This document shows, in pieces, positions 28,172-36,577 of a stretch of DNA of 43,275 nucleotides. Origin of the DNA: Pseudomonadaceae bacterium (GTDB taxonomy: Bacteria; Pseudomonadota; Gammaproteobacteria; Pseudomonadales; Halomonadaceae); NCBI GenBank assembly GCA_012727935.1, contig JAAYGA010000327.1, positions 1 through 43,275 on the forward strand. Direction: 5' to 3'. Position numbers and translations under genes: made by a program. Every line of letters begins with the position of its first letter. Positions within the stretch are counted from its first letter, which is position 1. A model generated the notes under the pieces. It searched no databases. It saw nothing but the letters and a program-made list of their open reading frames with translations, and was not told where the DNA came from.

Positions 28172-29496
28172 GTAGCATGACGCCAAGAGAAATTGTCAGT
28201 GAGTTAGATCGTTTTATTATTGGTCAGGCCGATGCTAAGCGTTCTGTTGCCATTGCCTTGCGTAACCGCTGGCGCAGAATGCAATTAGACCCAGATTTAC
28301 GCGCTGAAGTTACCCCTAAAAATATTTTAATGATTGGCCCAACGGGTGTGGGTAAAACAGAAATTGCTCGCCGTTTAGCCAAGCTTGCCAGAGCGCCCTT
28401 TATTAAAGTTGAAGCCACCAAGTTTACCGAAGTGGGCTATGTCGGCCGCGATGTAGAAACCATTATTCGTGATTTAATGGAATCGGCGGTAAAAATGCTG
28501 CGTGAAGAAGCGATGGGCAAGCATAAAGCTTTAGCTGAAGATGCGGCTGAAGAACGTATTCTTGATGCACTGTTACCACCAGCAAGGGGCAAGGACGCAA
28601 ACCCTGAAGTTACTGAAGAATCGGCTACTCGCCAAATGTTCCGTAAGAAATTACGTGAAGGCCAGCTAGACGACAAAGAAATTGAGATTGAAATTGCTGG
28701 ACCACAAATTGGCGTAGAAATTATGAGCCCGCCGGGTATGGAAGAAATGACCCAGCAGCTGCAAAGCATGTTTTCTAACCTTGGCCAAGATAAGCGTCGC
28801 ACCACCAAGCTAAAAATTCGTGATGCACAACGCCAATTGCGTGACGAAGAAGCCGCACGTTTGGTTAATCAAGAAGAAATTAAGCGCGAAGCCGTTGATT
28901 TAGTCGAACAAAACGGCATTGTCTTTTTAGATGAGCTAGACAAGGTTTGTAAGCGTGGCGAAAACTCAGGTGGCAGCGATATTTCACGCGAAGGTGTGCA
29001 GCGTGATCTATTACCGCTAATTGAAGGCTGCACGGTTAGCACTAAATATGGCATGGTTAAAACCGACCACATTCTGTTTATTGCCTCGGGTGCTTTTCAC
29101 CTAGCCAAACCCTCTGATCTTATTCCAGAATTGCAAGGTCGCCTGCCCATTCGCGTGGAATTAAAAGCACTAACCACCGAAGATTTTCGTCGCATTCTAA
29201 CCGAGCCTACGGCCTCTTTAACCCGCCAAGCGGTTGCACTTTTAGCCACCGAAGGCGTAGAACTAAGCTTTACCGACGATGGCATTAACCGCTTGGCAGA
29301 AATTGCCTACGAAGTGAACGAAAACACCGACAACATTGGCGCACGTCGTTTGCACACGGTAATTGAACGCCTGCTAGAAGATGCAAGCTTTGCCACAGAA
29401 AGCTTAGAAGGTAAGTTAGTGGTTGATGCGGCTTACGTTAATCAGCAGCTAGGCGCATTGGTTAAAGACCAAGACCTTTCACGCTACATTCTTTAA
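28168..29496 (+). CDS. hslU: HslUV protease ATPase subunit HslU
   Basis: HslU is the AAA+ unfoldase that feeds substrates to HslV. Walker A is [16 protein letters not shown], the pore loop is GYVGRD, Walker B is [10 protein letters not shown], and the C-terminus LSRYIL is the tail that docks into HslV. The 442-residue length matches the family, and the intermediate domain between the Walker motifs is complete. Confidence 0.98.
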   Translation: MSSMTPREIVSELDRFIIGQADAKRSVAIALRNRWRRMQLDPDLRAEVTPKNILMIGPTGVGKTEIARRLAKLARAPFIKVEATKFTEVGYVGRDVETIIRDLMESAVKMLREEAMGKHKALAEDAAEERILDALLPPARGKDANPEVTEESATRQMFRKKLREGQLDDKEIEIEIAGPQIGVEIMSPPGMEEMTQQLQSMFSNLGQDKRRTTKLKIRDAQRQLRDEEAARLVNQEEIKREAVDLVEQNGIVFLDELDKVCKRGENSGGSDISREGVQRDLLPLIEGCTVSTKYGMVKTDHILFIASGAFHLAKPSDLIPELQGRLPIRVELKALTTEDFRRILTEPTASLTRQAVALLATEGVELSFTDDGINRLAEIAYEVNENTDNIGARRLHTVIERLLEDASFATESLEGKLVVDAAYVNQQLGALVKDQDLSRYIL

Positions 29497-29505
29497 AGGT
29501 ACAAC

Positions 29506-29898
29506 ATGGCCCTGCCCCAACCAACCAAAATTCATTACAGCAAAAGTCGTGCTTGCTTAGAACTGCATTATCCACAAGGCCAGATTTTTGAACTTCCGGC
29601 TGAATTATTAAGGGTGTTATCGCCTTCTGCCGAAGTGCAAGGGCATGGTTCACCTAAGTTACAAGTAGGCAAAAAAGATGTGCGTATTTGGAAAATTGAA
29701 CCGGTTGGGCGTTATGCCTTAAAGCTAAGCTTTGATGACGGGCATGACACAGGGCTATTTACTTGGGATTATTTTTGGCATTTAGGCACCCATAAAGCAC
29801 TTGAGTGGCAGCGGTATTTAGACCAATTAGCTGCTGCCGGAGAAAGCCGCAACCCCAAACTTATTCCACTGGCTGTTGATGCAGGTAAAAAATTATGA
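29506..29898 (+). CDS. DUF971 protein
   Basis: The 130-residue protein has the DUF971 fold, related to the N-terminal domain of gamma-butyrobetaine hydroxylase: [31 protein letters not shown], then [25 protein letters not shown]. No enzymatic role is established for stand-alone bacterial members; they are often found next to hslVU and ubiE. It overlaps ubiE by four bases and follows hslU by nine. Pseudomonas has PHA synthesis genes between this gene and ubiE; those are absent here. Confidence 0.88.
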   Translation: MALPQPTKIHYSKSRACLELHYPQGQIFELPAELLRVLSPSAEVQGHGSPKLQVGKKDVRIWKIEPVGRYALKLSFDDGHDTGLFTWDYFWHLGTHKALEWQRYLDQLAAAGESRNPKLIPLAVDAGKKL

Positions 29899-30653
29899 CA
29901 CAAGAGCAACAAGATAAGACCACTCACTTTGGTTACCAAGAAGTGCCGGTCGATGAAAAGGTTAAACGGGTTGCTGGGGTGTTTGATTCCGTTGCCACTA
30001 AATATGACTTGATGAACGATATGATGTCGATGGGCGTACACCGCCTGTGGAAGAAATTTACTATTGAATTATCGGGTGTGCGTAAAGGCCATAAGGTACT
30101 AGATATCGCCGGTGGTACGGGCGATTTAACCATGCAGTTTTCACGCCTAGTGGGTGAATACGGTGAGGTTGTTTTGGCTGATATTAACGCTTCCATGTTG
30201 AAAGTGGGGCGTGACCGCCTGCTAGATAAAGGCTATGGCGGCAATATCCGCTTTGTGCAGGCCAACGCTGAAGCCTTACCTTTTCCAGACAATCATTTTG
30301 ATATTATTACCATTGCTTTTGGCCTGCGAAACGTTACCGACAAAGACAAAGCCTTAAAAGATATGGCACGCATTCTTAAGCCCGGTGGCCGTTTATTAGT
30401 GCTTGAATTTTCTAAGCCAACCAACCCACTGATGTCTAAAGCTTACGACCTTTATTCTTTTACAGCCTTACCTTTAATGGGCAAGCTGTTGGCAGGCGAC
30501 AGTGATTCCTACCGTTATTTGGCTGAATCCATTCGTATGCACCCAGACCAAGAAACCCTTAAAGGGATGATGGAAAACGCTGGGCTAGATGAAGTGGAAT
30601 ATCACAATATGACTTCGGGCGTGGTTGCGCTGCACCGTGGCATTAAGCTGTAA
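29895..30653 (+). CDS. ubiE: Ubiquinone/menaquinone C-methyltransferase UbiE
   Basis: UbiE methylates the ring carbon in ubiquinone synthesis and demethylmenaquinone to menaquinone. The 252-residue protein has the SAM motif [26 protein letters not shown] and the family signature [17 protein letters not shown]; it ends HRGIKL. It begins the ubiE-ubiJ-ubiB set. Confidence 0.97.
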   Translation: MTQEQQDKTTHFGYQEVPVDEKVKRVAGVFDSVATKYDLMNDMMSMGVHRLWKKFTIELSGVRKGHKVLDIAGGTGDLTMQFSRLVGEYGEVVLADINASMLKVGRDRLLDKGYGGNIRFVQANAEALPFPDNHFDIITIAFGLRNVTDKDKALKDMARILKPGGRLLVLEFSKPTNPLMSKAYDLYSFTALPLMGKLLAGDSDSYRYLAESIRMHPDQETLKGMMENAGLDEVEYHNMTSGVVALHRGIKL

Positions 30654-30678
30654 CTTAATTTAGGGAAGCTAATATTTT

Positions 30679-31320
30679 ATGCAATTACCGCTGAGTGCAT
30701 TAACCGCCTTAGAAAGCCTTATTAACCCTTTGCTAAGGCAAGCGGTTGCCCAAGAAGGGGGCGCTGCTGCTGCGTTTGAAAAACTACAGGGTAGCTGCAT
30801 TGAATTTCAAGTCACTGGCTTAAACCTGCAATTAAGAATGCAAATAGCAGGCGATGGTTTATACCTTTACCGTCAAAGTGAAGAACCTGCCGATGCTTGG
30901 ATTTTAACTTCACCCCAAACTTATTTAAAAATGGCGACTAGTAAAGATGCCAGCAGCATTTTGTTCGGTTCTAAAGTAACCGTGGGCGGCAATACACACT
31001 TGTTAGAAACACTAGAAGAGTTGATTGCTGGCCTAGGGTTAGATGCCCAAGAACTGGTTAGCCGTGTCGCTAGCCCTTTACCTCTGGCATCCATTCAAGC
31101 CAGTGTTAATCAATTATTGCAATTTGGGCAACGTTTTACAGGTTCGGCTAGTGAAGACGTTAAATCTTATTTAGATGATGAAGCCGCCATTTTAACGGGT
31201 AAAAATAGTTGGCATGTGGCTGAAGATAAACTGCATGAACTCAGACTAGACGTTGACCGTTTAGAAGCCCGCATTAACCTGCTAGAAAAGCAGTTACAAC
31301 CACTAGCAGGAGAAGAATAA
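30679..31320 (+). CDS. ubiJ: Ubiquinone biosynthesis accessory factor UbiJ
   Basis: UbiJ has an N-terminal SCP2-like lipid-binding domain and helps assemble the soluble Ubi complex that carries hydrophobic intermediates. The 213-residue protein has the SCP2 strand set (IEFQVTGLNLQLRMQIAGDGLYLYRQ), a helical middle and a C-terminal coiled coil (ELRLDVDRLEARINLLEKQLQ). Position between ubiE and ubiB supports the call. Its stop abuts the ubiB start directly. Confidence 0.93.
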   Translation: MQLPLSALTALESLINPLLRQAVAQEGGAAAAFEKLQGSCIEFQVTGLNLQLRMQIAGDGLYLYRQSEEPADAWILTSPQTYLKMATSKDASSILFGSKVTVGGNTHLLETLEELIAGLGLDAQELVSRVASPLPLASIQASVNQLLQFGQRFTGSASEDVKSYLDDEAAILTGKNSWHVAEDKLHELRLDVDRLEARINLLEKQLQPLAGEE

Positions 31321-32958
31321 GTGGGACGTTTACACCGCGCTTTTCGCATTGCTTGGATTTCCCTGCGTTACCGCTTAGATACGTTAATTCCATTAGATCG
31401 CCTACCTTTTGTGCTAGTGCTATTAATGCGTATTAACCCTGCAAAACTCTTTCCTTTGCATGATTACACTCGGGGTGAACGCTTACGTTTAGCCTTAGAA
31501 GAACTGGGTCCAATTTTCACTAAATTTGGACAAATGCTTTCAACAAGGCGTGATTTACTACCGCCAGACGTAGCAGACGAACTTAGAAAACTACAAGACC
31601 AAGTGGCTCCTTTTCCTGCTGTGCAAGCCAAGGCAACCATAGAAAAAGCCTTGGGCATGACCGTTGAAGAAGCCTTTGCTGAATTTGAAACTGAAGCTTT
31701 GGCTTCTGCCTCGGTTGCACAGGTTCATGCTGCTAAATTACACACAGGTGAAAACGTTGTTGTTAAGGTTATTCGCCCCGGTGTAGAAAAAATCATTAAA
31801 AAAGACGTGCAGCTGTTATATATGTTGGCACGTTTAATACTGCGCCTAGTGCCTGATGCACACCGACTTCACCCAGTGGAAGTGGTGGCAGATTATGAAA
31901 TAAGCTTAATGGACGAGCTAGATTTACAAAAAGAAGCCGCCAATACTTCACAACTAAAACGTAACTTTTTAAACTCGCCTTTACTTTATGTACCAGCCAT
32001 TCATTGGTCGTTTACTCGATCAAACCTAATGGTGCAAGAACGCATTTATAGCGTGCCTATTGCTGAGCTAGACACCATTCGCGCGCACAAGGTGAATATG
32101 AAAAAACTGGCCGAACGTGGCGTAGAGATTTTCTTTACCCAAGTTTTCCGCGACAATTTTTTTCATGCTGACATGCACCCAGGCAATATTTTCTTAGACA
32201 CCAGCAAGCCAGAAAGCCCACGTTATGTTGCTATAGATTGCGGCATTGTGGGTTCATTAAGTGTTGAAGACCAAAATTACCTAGCACGTAATCTGTTAGC
32301 TTTTTTTAAGCAGGATTACCACGAAGTGGCAAGGCTACACATTGAATCGGGCTGGGTGGGTGAAGGCACTCGCGCTAATGAGTTTGCAGCAGCCATTCGT
32401 GCTGTCTGTGAGCCTATCTTTGAAAAACCTTTAAAAGACATTTCTTTTGGGCAAGTCTTGTTAGGGTTATTTCAAACGGCACGGCGTTTTAATATGGAAG
32501 TTCAGCCACAATTGGTTTTACTGCAAAAAACGCTGCTGAATATTGAAGGCTTAGGCAGGCAGATTTACCCAGAACTTGACTTGTGGACCACCGCTAAACC
32601 CTTTTTAGAAAACTGGATGAAACAACGCATTGGCCCACGTGGTATTCTTAAAAAAGTGCAAGAAAAACTACCCGATTGGCTAGAATTAGTGCCTGAATTA
32701 CCCCAGTTAGCGCATGAAGGCTTAAGCCAAATGCGGCATTGGCAGCAAGACCAACAGCAACAACGCCTTATTTTAACCGAGATGCGTAATGAAATGGCGC
32801 GTAATCGGCGACGCACTGGCCAGTTAGTTGTAGGGGTTTTACTGCTTGCTTTGGCTCTAGTAGCAGGCTTAGGCGATTACCTGCTGCCTTTTTTAGAAGG
32901 CGAATGGCAGCCTTGGGTTTTGGGTAGTGTTAGCCTTTTAGTATTATTAAGGCGTTAG
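31321..32958 (+). CDS. ubiB: Ubiquinone biosynthesis atypical kinase UbiB
   Basis: UbiB is an ADCK/COQ8-type ATPase anchored in the inner membrane and required for ubiquinone production. The KxGQ motif lies in FTKFGQMLSTRRDLLP, the alanine-rich loop is ASASVAQVHAA, and the metal-binding site is YVAIDCGIVGSL (the DFG equivalent). Two C-terminal helices (VGVLLLALALVAGLGDYLLPF and WQPWVLGSVSLLVLL) anchor it. It begins with GTG immediately after the ubiJ stop, so translation is probably coupled. Length is 545 residues. Confidence 0.96.
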   Translation: MGRLHRAFRIAWISLRYRLDTLIPLDRLPFVLVLLMRINPAKLFPLHDYTRGERLRLALEELGPIFTKFGQMLSTRRDLLPPDVADELRKLQDQVAPFPAVQAKATIEKALGMTVEEAFAEFETEALASASVAQVHAAKLHTGENVVVKVIRPGVEKIIKKDVQLLYMLARLILRLVPDAHRLHPVEVVADYEISLMDELDLQKEAANTSQLKRNFLNSPLLYVPAIHWSFTRSNLMVQERIYSVPIAELDTIRAHKVNMKKLAERGVEIFFTQVFRDNFFHADMHPGNIFLDTSKPESPRYVAIDCGIVGSLSVEDQNYLARNLLAFFKQDYHEVARLHIESGWVGEGTRANEFAAAIRAVCEPIFEKPLKDISFGQVLLGLFQTARRFNMEVQPQLVLLQKTLLNIEGLGRQIYPELDLWTTAKPFLENWMKQRIGPRGILKKVQEKLPDWLELVPELPQLAHEGLSQMRHWQQDQQQQRLILTEMRNEMARNRRRTGQLVVGVLLLALALVAGLGDYLLPFLEGEWQPWVLGSVSLLVLLRR

Positions 32959-33025
32959 GCAACTGGTGAACTGTTGCTATTTTCATTATGCTTAGTTGCA
33001 TTTTCTCTTATTTAACAAGGTTGCG

Positions 33026-33361
33026 ATGGCAATGAGTGATATTCTTCAACAGCTGACTGTTGTTTTGCAGGAACGTAAGCAGGCAGACCCACAAAGCTCT
33101 TACGTTGCCCAACTGCACCACAAAGGGCTTAATAAAATATTAGAAAAAGTGGGTGAAGAAGCAACAGAAACTCTGTTGGCTGCTAAAGATGCACAGGTTT
33201 CTGGCTGTAACCAAGCAGTGATTGCTGAAACCGCCGACCTTTGGTTTCACTCCTTAGTTATGCTGTCACACTTGGGCATTAACCATCAAGATGTACTCAA
33301 TGAACTTGCGCGTCGTATGGGCATTTCTGGCTTAGATGAAAAAGCGAGCCGTAGCAAGTAA
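33026..33361 (+). CDS. hisE: Phosphoribosyl-ATP pyrophosphatase HisE
   Basis: HisE hydrolyses phosphoribosyl-ATP to phosphoribosyl-AMP in the second step of histidine synthesis. The all-alpha MazG-like fold is recognisable from [32 protein letters not shown] and [14 protein letters not shown] start at ATG 33026 (111 residues) because AAGG lies five bases before it; the track start is an upstream TTG. hisI, which normally accompanies it in pseudomonads, is missing from the 67-base gap after ubiB. Confidence 0.95.
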   Translation: MAMSDILQQLTVVLQERKQADPQSSYVAQLHHKGLNKILEKVGEEATETLLAAKDAQVSGCNQAVIAETADLWFHSLVMLSHLGINHQDVLNELARRMGISGLDEKASRSK

Positions 33362-33402
33362 TCATTAATTAACCACATTTTAATTTATTGTAGGAGAGAG
33401 TT

Positions 33403-33660
33403 ATGGGTATTGGTGGCATTAGTTTTTGGCAGCTTCTAATTGTATTGGGCATAGTGGTACTAATTTTTGGAACTAAAAAGTTTCGTAACCTAGGCAGTGA
33501 TCTAGGCGGCGCTATCAAAGGCTTTAAATCTGCCATGAACGAAGGCGAAAAAGAAGCCGAAGCAGAGAGCACTCAAACAACGGCTCAAAAAAAAGCTGAG
33601 CATAAAGACACGATAGACGTTACAGCCACTAAAGTTAATCAGGAGCAGGAGCGCAAATAA
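33403..33660 (+). CDS. tatA: Sec-independent translocase subunit TatA
   Basis: TatA assembles at the substrate-loaded TatBC complex to let folded proteins cross the membrane. The 85-residue protein starts [35 protein letters not shown], the canonical helix, FGxKK hinge and amphipathic helix, with a charged tail. AGGAGAG precedes the ATG. First gene of tatABC. Confidence 0.97.
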   Translation: MGIGGISFWQLLIVLGIVVLIFGTKKFRNLGSDLGGAIKGFKSAMNEGEKEAEAESTQTTAQKKAEHKDTIDVTATKVNQEQERK

Positions 33661-33672
33661 GCGCCCTAGTCT

Positions 33673-34017
33673 ATGTTCGATATTGGCTTTTTTGAACTCG
33701 TGGTGATTGCCGTTGTGGGCCTTCTAGTCTTAGGACCACAGCGTTTACCACAAGCAATTCGAACCCTAGGTTTATACCTAGGGCGAATTCGTAAAATGGT
33801 TTCTGGCATTCAACAGGAAGTAAACGAACAGTTGCAACTAGAAGAAATGCGCGAGCGTTTGGCAGAGCACGAGAAAAAAGTGCGTAGTGGCTTGCTTGAT
33901 GCAGAAAAAGAACTAGCAGCAGAAATGCAATCACCGCAGGCCAATGAAAAGCACACTCCTGTAGAGCAAGCTGTTGTAGAACGACCTGCCAACCAGTCTA
34001 AGGACACACCCAAGTGA
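33673..34017 (+). CDS. tatB: Sec-independent translocase subunit TatB
   Basis: TatB works with TatC to recognise twin-arginine signals. The 114-residue protein begins [33 protein letters not shown], with the glutamate in the membrane helix and LGPxRLP hinge that distinguish TatB from TatA. A long amphipathic and coiled segment follows. It overlaps the tatC start (GTGA). Confidence 0.96.
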   Translation: MFDIGFFELVVIAVVGLLVLGPQRLPQAIRTLGLYLGRIRKMVSGIQQEVNEQLQLEEMRERLAEHEKKVRSGLLDAEKELAAEMQSPQANEKHTPVEQAVVERPANQSKDTPK

Positions 34018-34766
34018 GCAACCCAGAATTACAACCTTCTGATTCAAGTAATGCCCCTTTGGTTGAACACCTTGTCGAGCTGCGTTCACGCGTATTGCGT
34101 AGTGTTTTGTCTGTATTGGTTGTGTTTTTATGTTTGTTTTATTTTGCTAACGACATCTACTTATTCATCTCTGAACCCCTAAGGTCTATTCTTCCCGAAG
34201 GGGCAAAAATGATTGCAACGGAAGTTGCATCGCCTTTCTTAGCACCTTTTAAGCTCACCTTATTCACTGCATTTTTAGTCAGTGTGCCTTACGTTTTATA
34301 CCAAATTTGGAGTTTTATAGCGCCAGGGTTATATGAGCATGAAAAAAAGCTAGCCTTCCCTTTGCTGGGTTCAAGCATTGTGTTGTTTTATGCTGGTATG
34401 GCCTTTGCTTATTATGCAGTTTTCCCATTGCTCTTTGCCTTCTTCACCAAGGCTGCCCCTGAAGGGGTGACTGTTATGACTGATATTAATGCCTACCTAA
34501 GCTTTGTATTAAAGCTGTTCTTTGCTTTTGGTTTGGCTTTTGAAATTCCTGTGGCTACAGTCTTATTAGTTTTAGCAGGCATTACTAGTGTTGAAGGTTT
34601 AGTAGCAAAACGCCTTTATGTTATTTTAGGTTGCTTTGTAGCAGGCATGTTACTAACACCACCCGATGTGTTTTCACAAACGTTATTAGCCATTCCTATG
34701 TGGTTATTATTTGAGGTTGGTATACTCATTTCACGTTTATTACCCAAAACTAGGCATCAAGATTAA
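34014..34766 (+). CDS. tatC: Sec-independent translocase subunit TatC
   Basis: TatC is the polytopic receptor for the RR signal. The 250-residue protein has six membrane helices. It carries the conserved cytoplasmic [15 protein letters not shown], the [37 protein letters not shown] region and [16 protein letters not shown]. Translation starts at GTG overlapping the tatB stop, with AAGGA upstream. One probable client, the HiPIP, is encoded in this window. Confidence 0.97.
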   Translation: MSNPELQPSDSSNAPLVEHLVELRSRVLRSVLSVLVVFLCLFYFANDIYLFISEPLRSILPEGAKMIATEVASPFLAPFKLTLFTAFLVSVPYVLYQIWSFIAPGLYEHEKKLAFPLLGSSIVLFYAGMAFAYYAVFPLLFAFFTKAAPEGVTVMTDINAYLSFVLKLFFAFGLAFEIPVATVLLVLAGITSVEGLVAKRLYVILGCFVAGMLLTPPDVFSQTLLAIPMWLLFEVGILISRLLPKTRHQD

Positions 34767-34830
34767 AGTTTAACTTTACATTTAAAAACAATAATTAAGG
34801 GTTATAAGCAGCTTTATTGTTTTGTATCAA

Positions 34831-34862
34831 TTGTTAAGTTAAGGAACCTTGATATACATTAA
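34831..34862 (+). promoter_or_regulatory. Candidate FNR/Anr site and promoter of the ODP genes
   Basis: TTGAT-ATAC-ATTAA (34849-34862) matches the FNR/Anr consensus TTGAT-N4-ATCAA at nine of ten positions. It overlaps the -10 of a plausible promoter: TTGTTA (34831-34836), 16 bases, TATACA (34853-34858). A site in that position would normally repress. The case for relevance is that the next two genes encode likely oxygen-binding proteins. A chance match in AT-rich DNA is possible. Confidence 0.4.
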
Positions 34863-34883
34863 CTAAATGGAATGCTAAAGCAG

Positions 34884-34909
34884 GCAGATGGAGTTAGCAG
34901 ATGGAGTTA
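34884..34909 (+). repeat. 13-base tandem duplication over the ODP1 start
   Basis: GCAGATGGAGTTA occurs twice in immediate tandem (34884-34896 and 34897-34909). Each copy contains an ATG and a GGAG. The first GGAG lies seven bases before the ATG at 34901, the second six bases before the in-frame ATG at 34913. The duplication therefore provides two possible start sites for the same protein. Confidence 0.9.
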
Positions 34910-34912
34910 AAG

Positions 34913-35680
34913 ATGGTAGAAAGCAGTAAAGTCTTATATGAGGATGATGACCACCAGTACGTTTGGTTTGGTTGGGAAGATCCTGATACAGAAGAAACCT
35001 TGGTGCAATCGAATCAAGTGTTAGTTGTTAATCAGAATCAGGGTTATTTGTTTGACCCAGGTGGCGCGTTTATTTTTGCCGAAGTCGCAGCAGAAGTTAA
35101 CAAGTACCTCCCCTTAGATCAAATTCGTTACCTTATCGCCACCCACCAAGACCCTGATGTACTTTCATCTGTCACCTTGTGGTTAAAAGCAACCAATGCG
35201 CGTTTGCTTGTATCACGCTTATGGGTGCGCTTTGTTTCCCACTTTGGCTTTAGTGATAACAGTCGACTCATTGCTATTGAAGACCGCGGTAAGATGATTA
35301 AGCTGCCAGCTGGCGGTGAAATTGTAATGTTACCTGCCCACTTTTTACACAGTGAAGGTAACTTTAGCTTCTATGATAGCCGTTCTAAAATTCTTTTTTC
35401 AGGTGATATAGGTGCTGCAGTTTTCCCTAAAGGTGAACGTTACCTAATGGTGGAAGATTGGGAAAAACACCTTACTTACACTGAAGGCTTCCATAAACGT
35501 TATATGGGTAATAATGCTGCTTTGCGTAAGTGGGTTAGTATGATTCGCCAATACCCTGTTGAAATGATTGTGCCTCAGCACGGTGCAATTATAGGCAAAG
35601 AACACATACCTAAATTCTTAGATTGGCTAGAAAACTTACAATGTGGAACTGATTTATTAGATGAATTCTACGGCTTTTAA
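34913..35680 (+). CDS. ODP-type di-iron metallo-beta-lactamase-fold protein, copy 1
   Basis: The 255-residue protein resembles the oxygen-binding di-iron protein family, a flavodiiron-type beta-lactamase fold without the flavodoxin domain. Expected ligands are present: H78, D80 and D82 (THQDPDV, the HxE/DxD motif), H146 (PAHFLHSEGNF), D165 (FSGDIGA) and H223 (VPQHGA). Known ODPs bind O2 at the di-iron site and can signal to chemotaxis or cyclic-di-GMP proteins. I start at MVESSK because it aligns with copy 2 and has GGAG six bases upstream; a start at 34901 would add four residues. First of a likely three-gene set with copy 2 and the HD-GYP protein. Confidence 0.85.
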   Translation: MVESSKVLYEDDDHQYVWFGWEDPDTEETLVQSNQVLVVNQNQGYLFDPGGAFIFAEVAAEVNKYLPLDQIRYLIATHQDPDVLSSVTLWLKATNARLLVSRLWVRFVSHFGFSDNSRLIAIEDRGKMIKLPAGGEIVMLPAHFLHSEGNFSFYDSRSKILFSGDIGAAVFPKGERYLMVEDWEKHLTYTEGFHKRYMGNNAALRKWVSMIRQYPVEMIVPQHGAIIGKEHIPKFLDWLENLQCGTDLLDEFYGF

Positions 35681-35758
35681 GCTGACTCAGTTTTACAGGC
35701 ATTTGTTCTAGTGTAAGCAAAATAAAAACAAGGAATAAACCAATAGGAGCCTGTCAAA

Positions 35759-36550
35759 ATGAATGCAAACTTAGATGACAGCTGTTTGCTGTATGAGGAC
35801 GATGAACACCAATTTGTTTGGTTTGGCTGGGAAGAAGAAGAGGGTTCTAATTCTTTTGTACAAACCAACCAATGTTTAATTATTAATGGCGGGCAGGGTT
35901 ATTTGTTTGACCCAGGCGGAAGTTATGTCTTCCACCATGTATTAGAACAAGTCACGCGTTACTTACACCCTCGTCAACTCAACACCATGATAGCAACCCA
36001 TCAAGACCCTGATGTTTGCTCTTCAGCGCCCTACTGGATGAAAGCCACCGACGCTAAGCTGCTAATTTCAGGTTTATGGTTACATTTTGTCTCTCACTTT
36101 GGCTTAGATGAGCCTGAACGGGTTGTTCCCATTCCAGATAAAGGTGCTAAATTGCGCCTGCCAAGCGGCGACCATCTGCTTATTTTACCTGCTCACTTTT
36201 TACACAGTGAAGGTAACTTTAGTATTTTTGATGAGCGTTCAGGCATTTTGTTTACCGGTGACATTGGTGCTTCTATTTACCCTGAAGGTGGGCGTGAAAT
36301 TTTTGTAAAAGACTTTGAAGCACATAAAGCTTTTATGACTCCTTTCCATAAACGTTATATGCACTCCAATGCAGTTTGTAGGCACTGGGTAGCAAGAATT
36401 AGAGCCTTGCCAAAAAAAGTAACCATGATAGTGCCCCAGCACGGAGCAATGTTTCAGGGCGATCAAGTGGAAGCTTTTTTAGCTTGGTTTGAAGAACTGC
36501 AGTGTGGCGGTGATTATTTAAAAGCCATTTACGCTGACCAGCCTTTTTAG
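35759..36550 (+). CDS. ODP-type di-iron metallo-beta-lactamase-fold protein, copy 2
   Basis: This 263-residue paralogue shares LYEDDEHQFVWFGWE, GYLFDPGG, IATHQDPDV, PAHFLHSEGNFS, GDIGA, FHKRYM, VPQHGA and LQCGxD with copy 1. Metal ligands H81, D83, D85, H149, D168 and H228 are all retained, so both copies should load iron. The copies differ most at the N-terminus, around residues 112-140 and at the C-terminus, which suggests different partners rather than a recent duplication. AGGAG lies eight or nine bases before the ATG, inside one arm of an ACAGGC/GCCTGT repeat (35695-35700 and 35749-35754). The gap after copy 1 is 78 bases. Confidence 0.85.
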   Translation: MNANLDDSCLLYEDDEHQFVWFGWEEEEGSNSFVQTNQCLIINGGQGYLFDPGGSYVFHHVLEQVTRYLHPRQLNTMIATHQDPDVCSSAPYWMKATDAKLLISGLWLHFVSHFGLDEPERVVPIPDKGAKLRLPSGDHLLILPAHFLHSEGNFSIFDERSGILFTGDIGASIYPEGGREIFVKDFEAHKAFMTPFHKRYMHSNAVCRHWVARIRALPKKVTMIVPQHGAMFQGDQVEAFLAWFEELQCGGDYLKAIYADQPF

Positions 36551-36577
36551 ATAACAGACTGATTGCAAGGATACGCT

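Noticed and set aside
34913-36550. Beta-lactamase or glyoxalase II function for the two MBL-fold proteins
   Set aside because: The motif is HQDPDV and not the HxHxDH of hydrolases. The full ligand set H-x-D-x-D, H, D, H fits di-iron ODP/flavodiiron-type centres.
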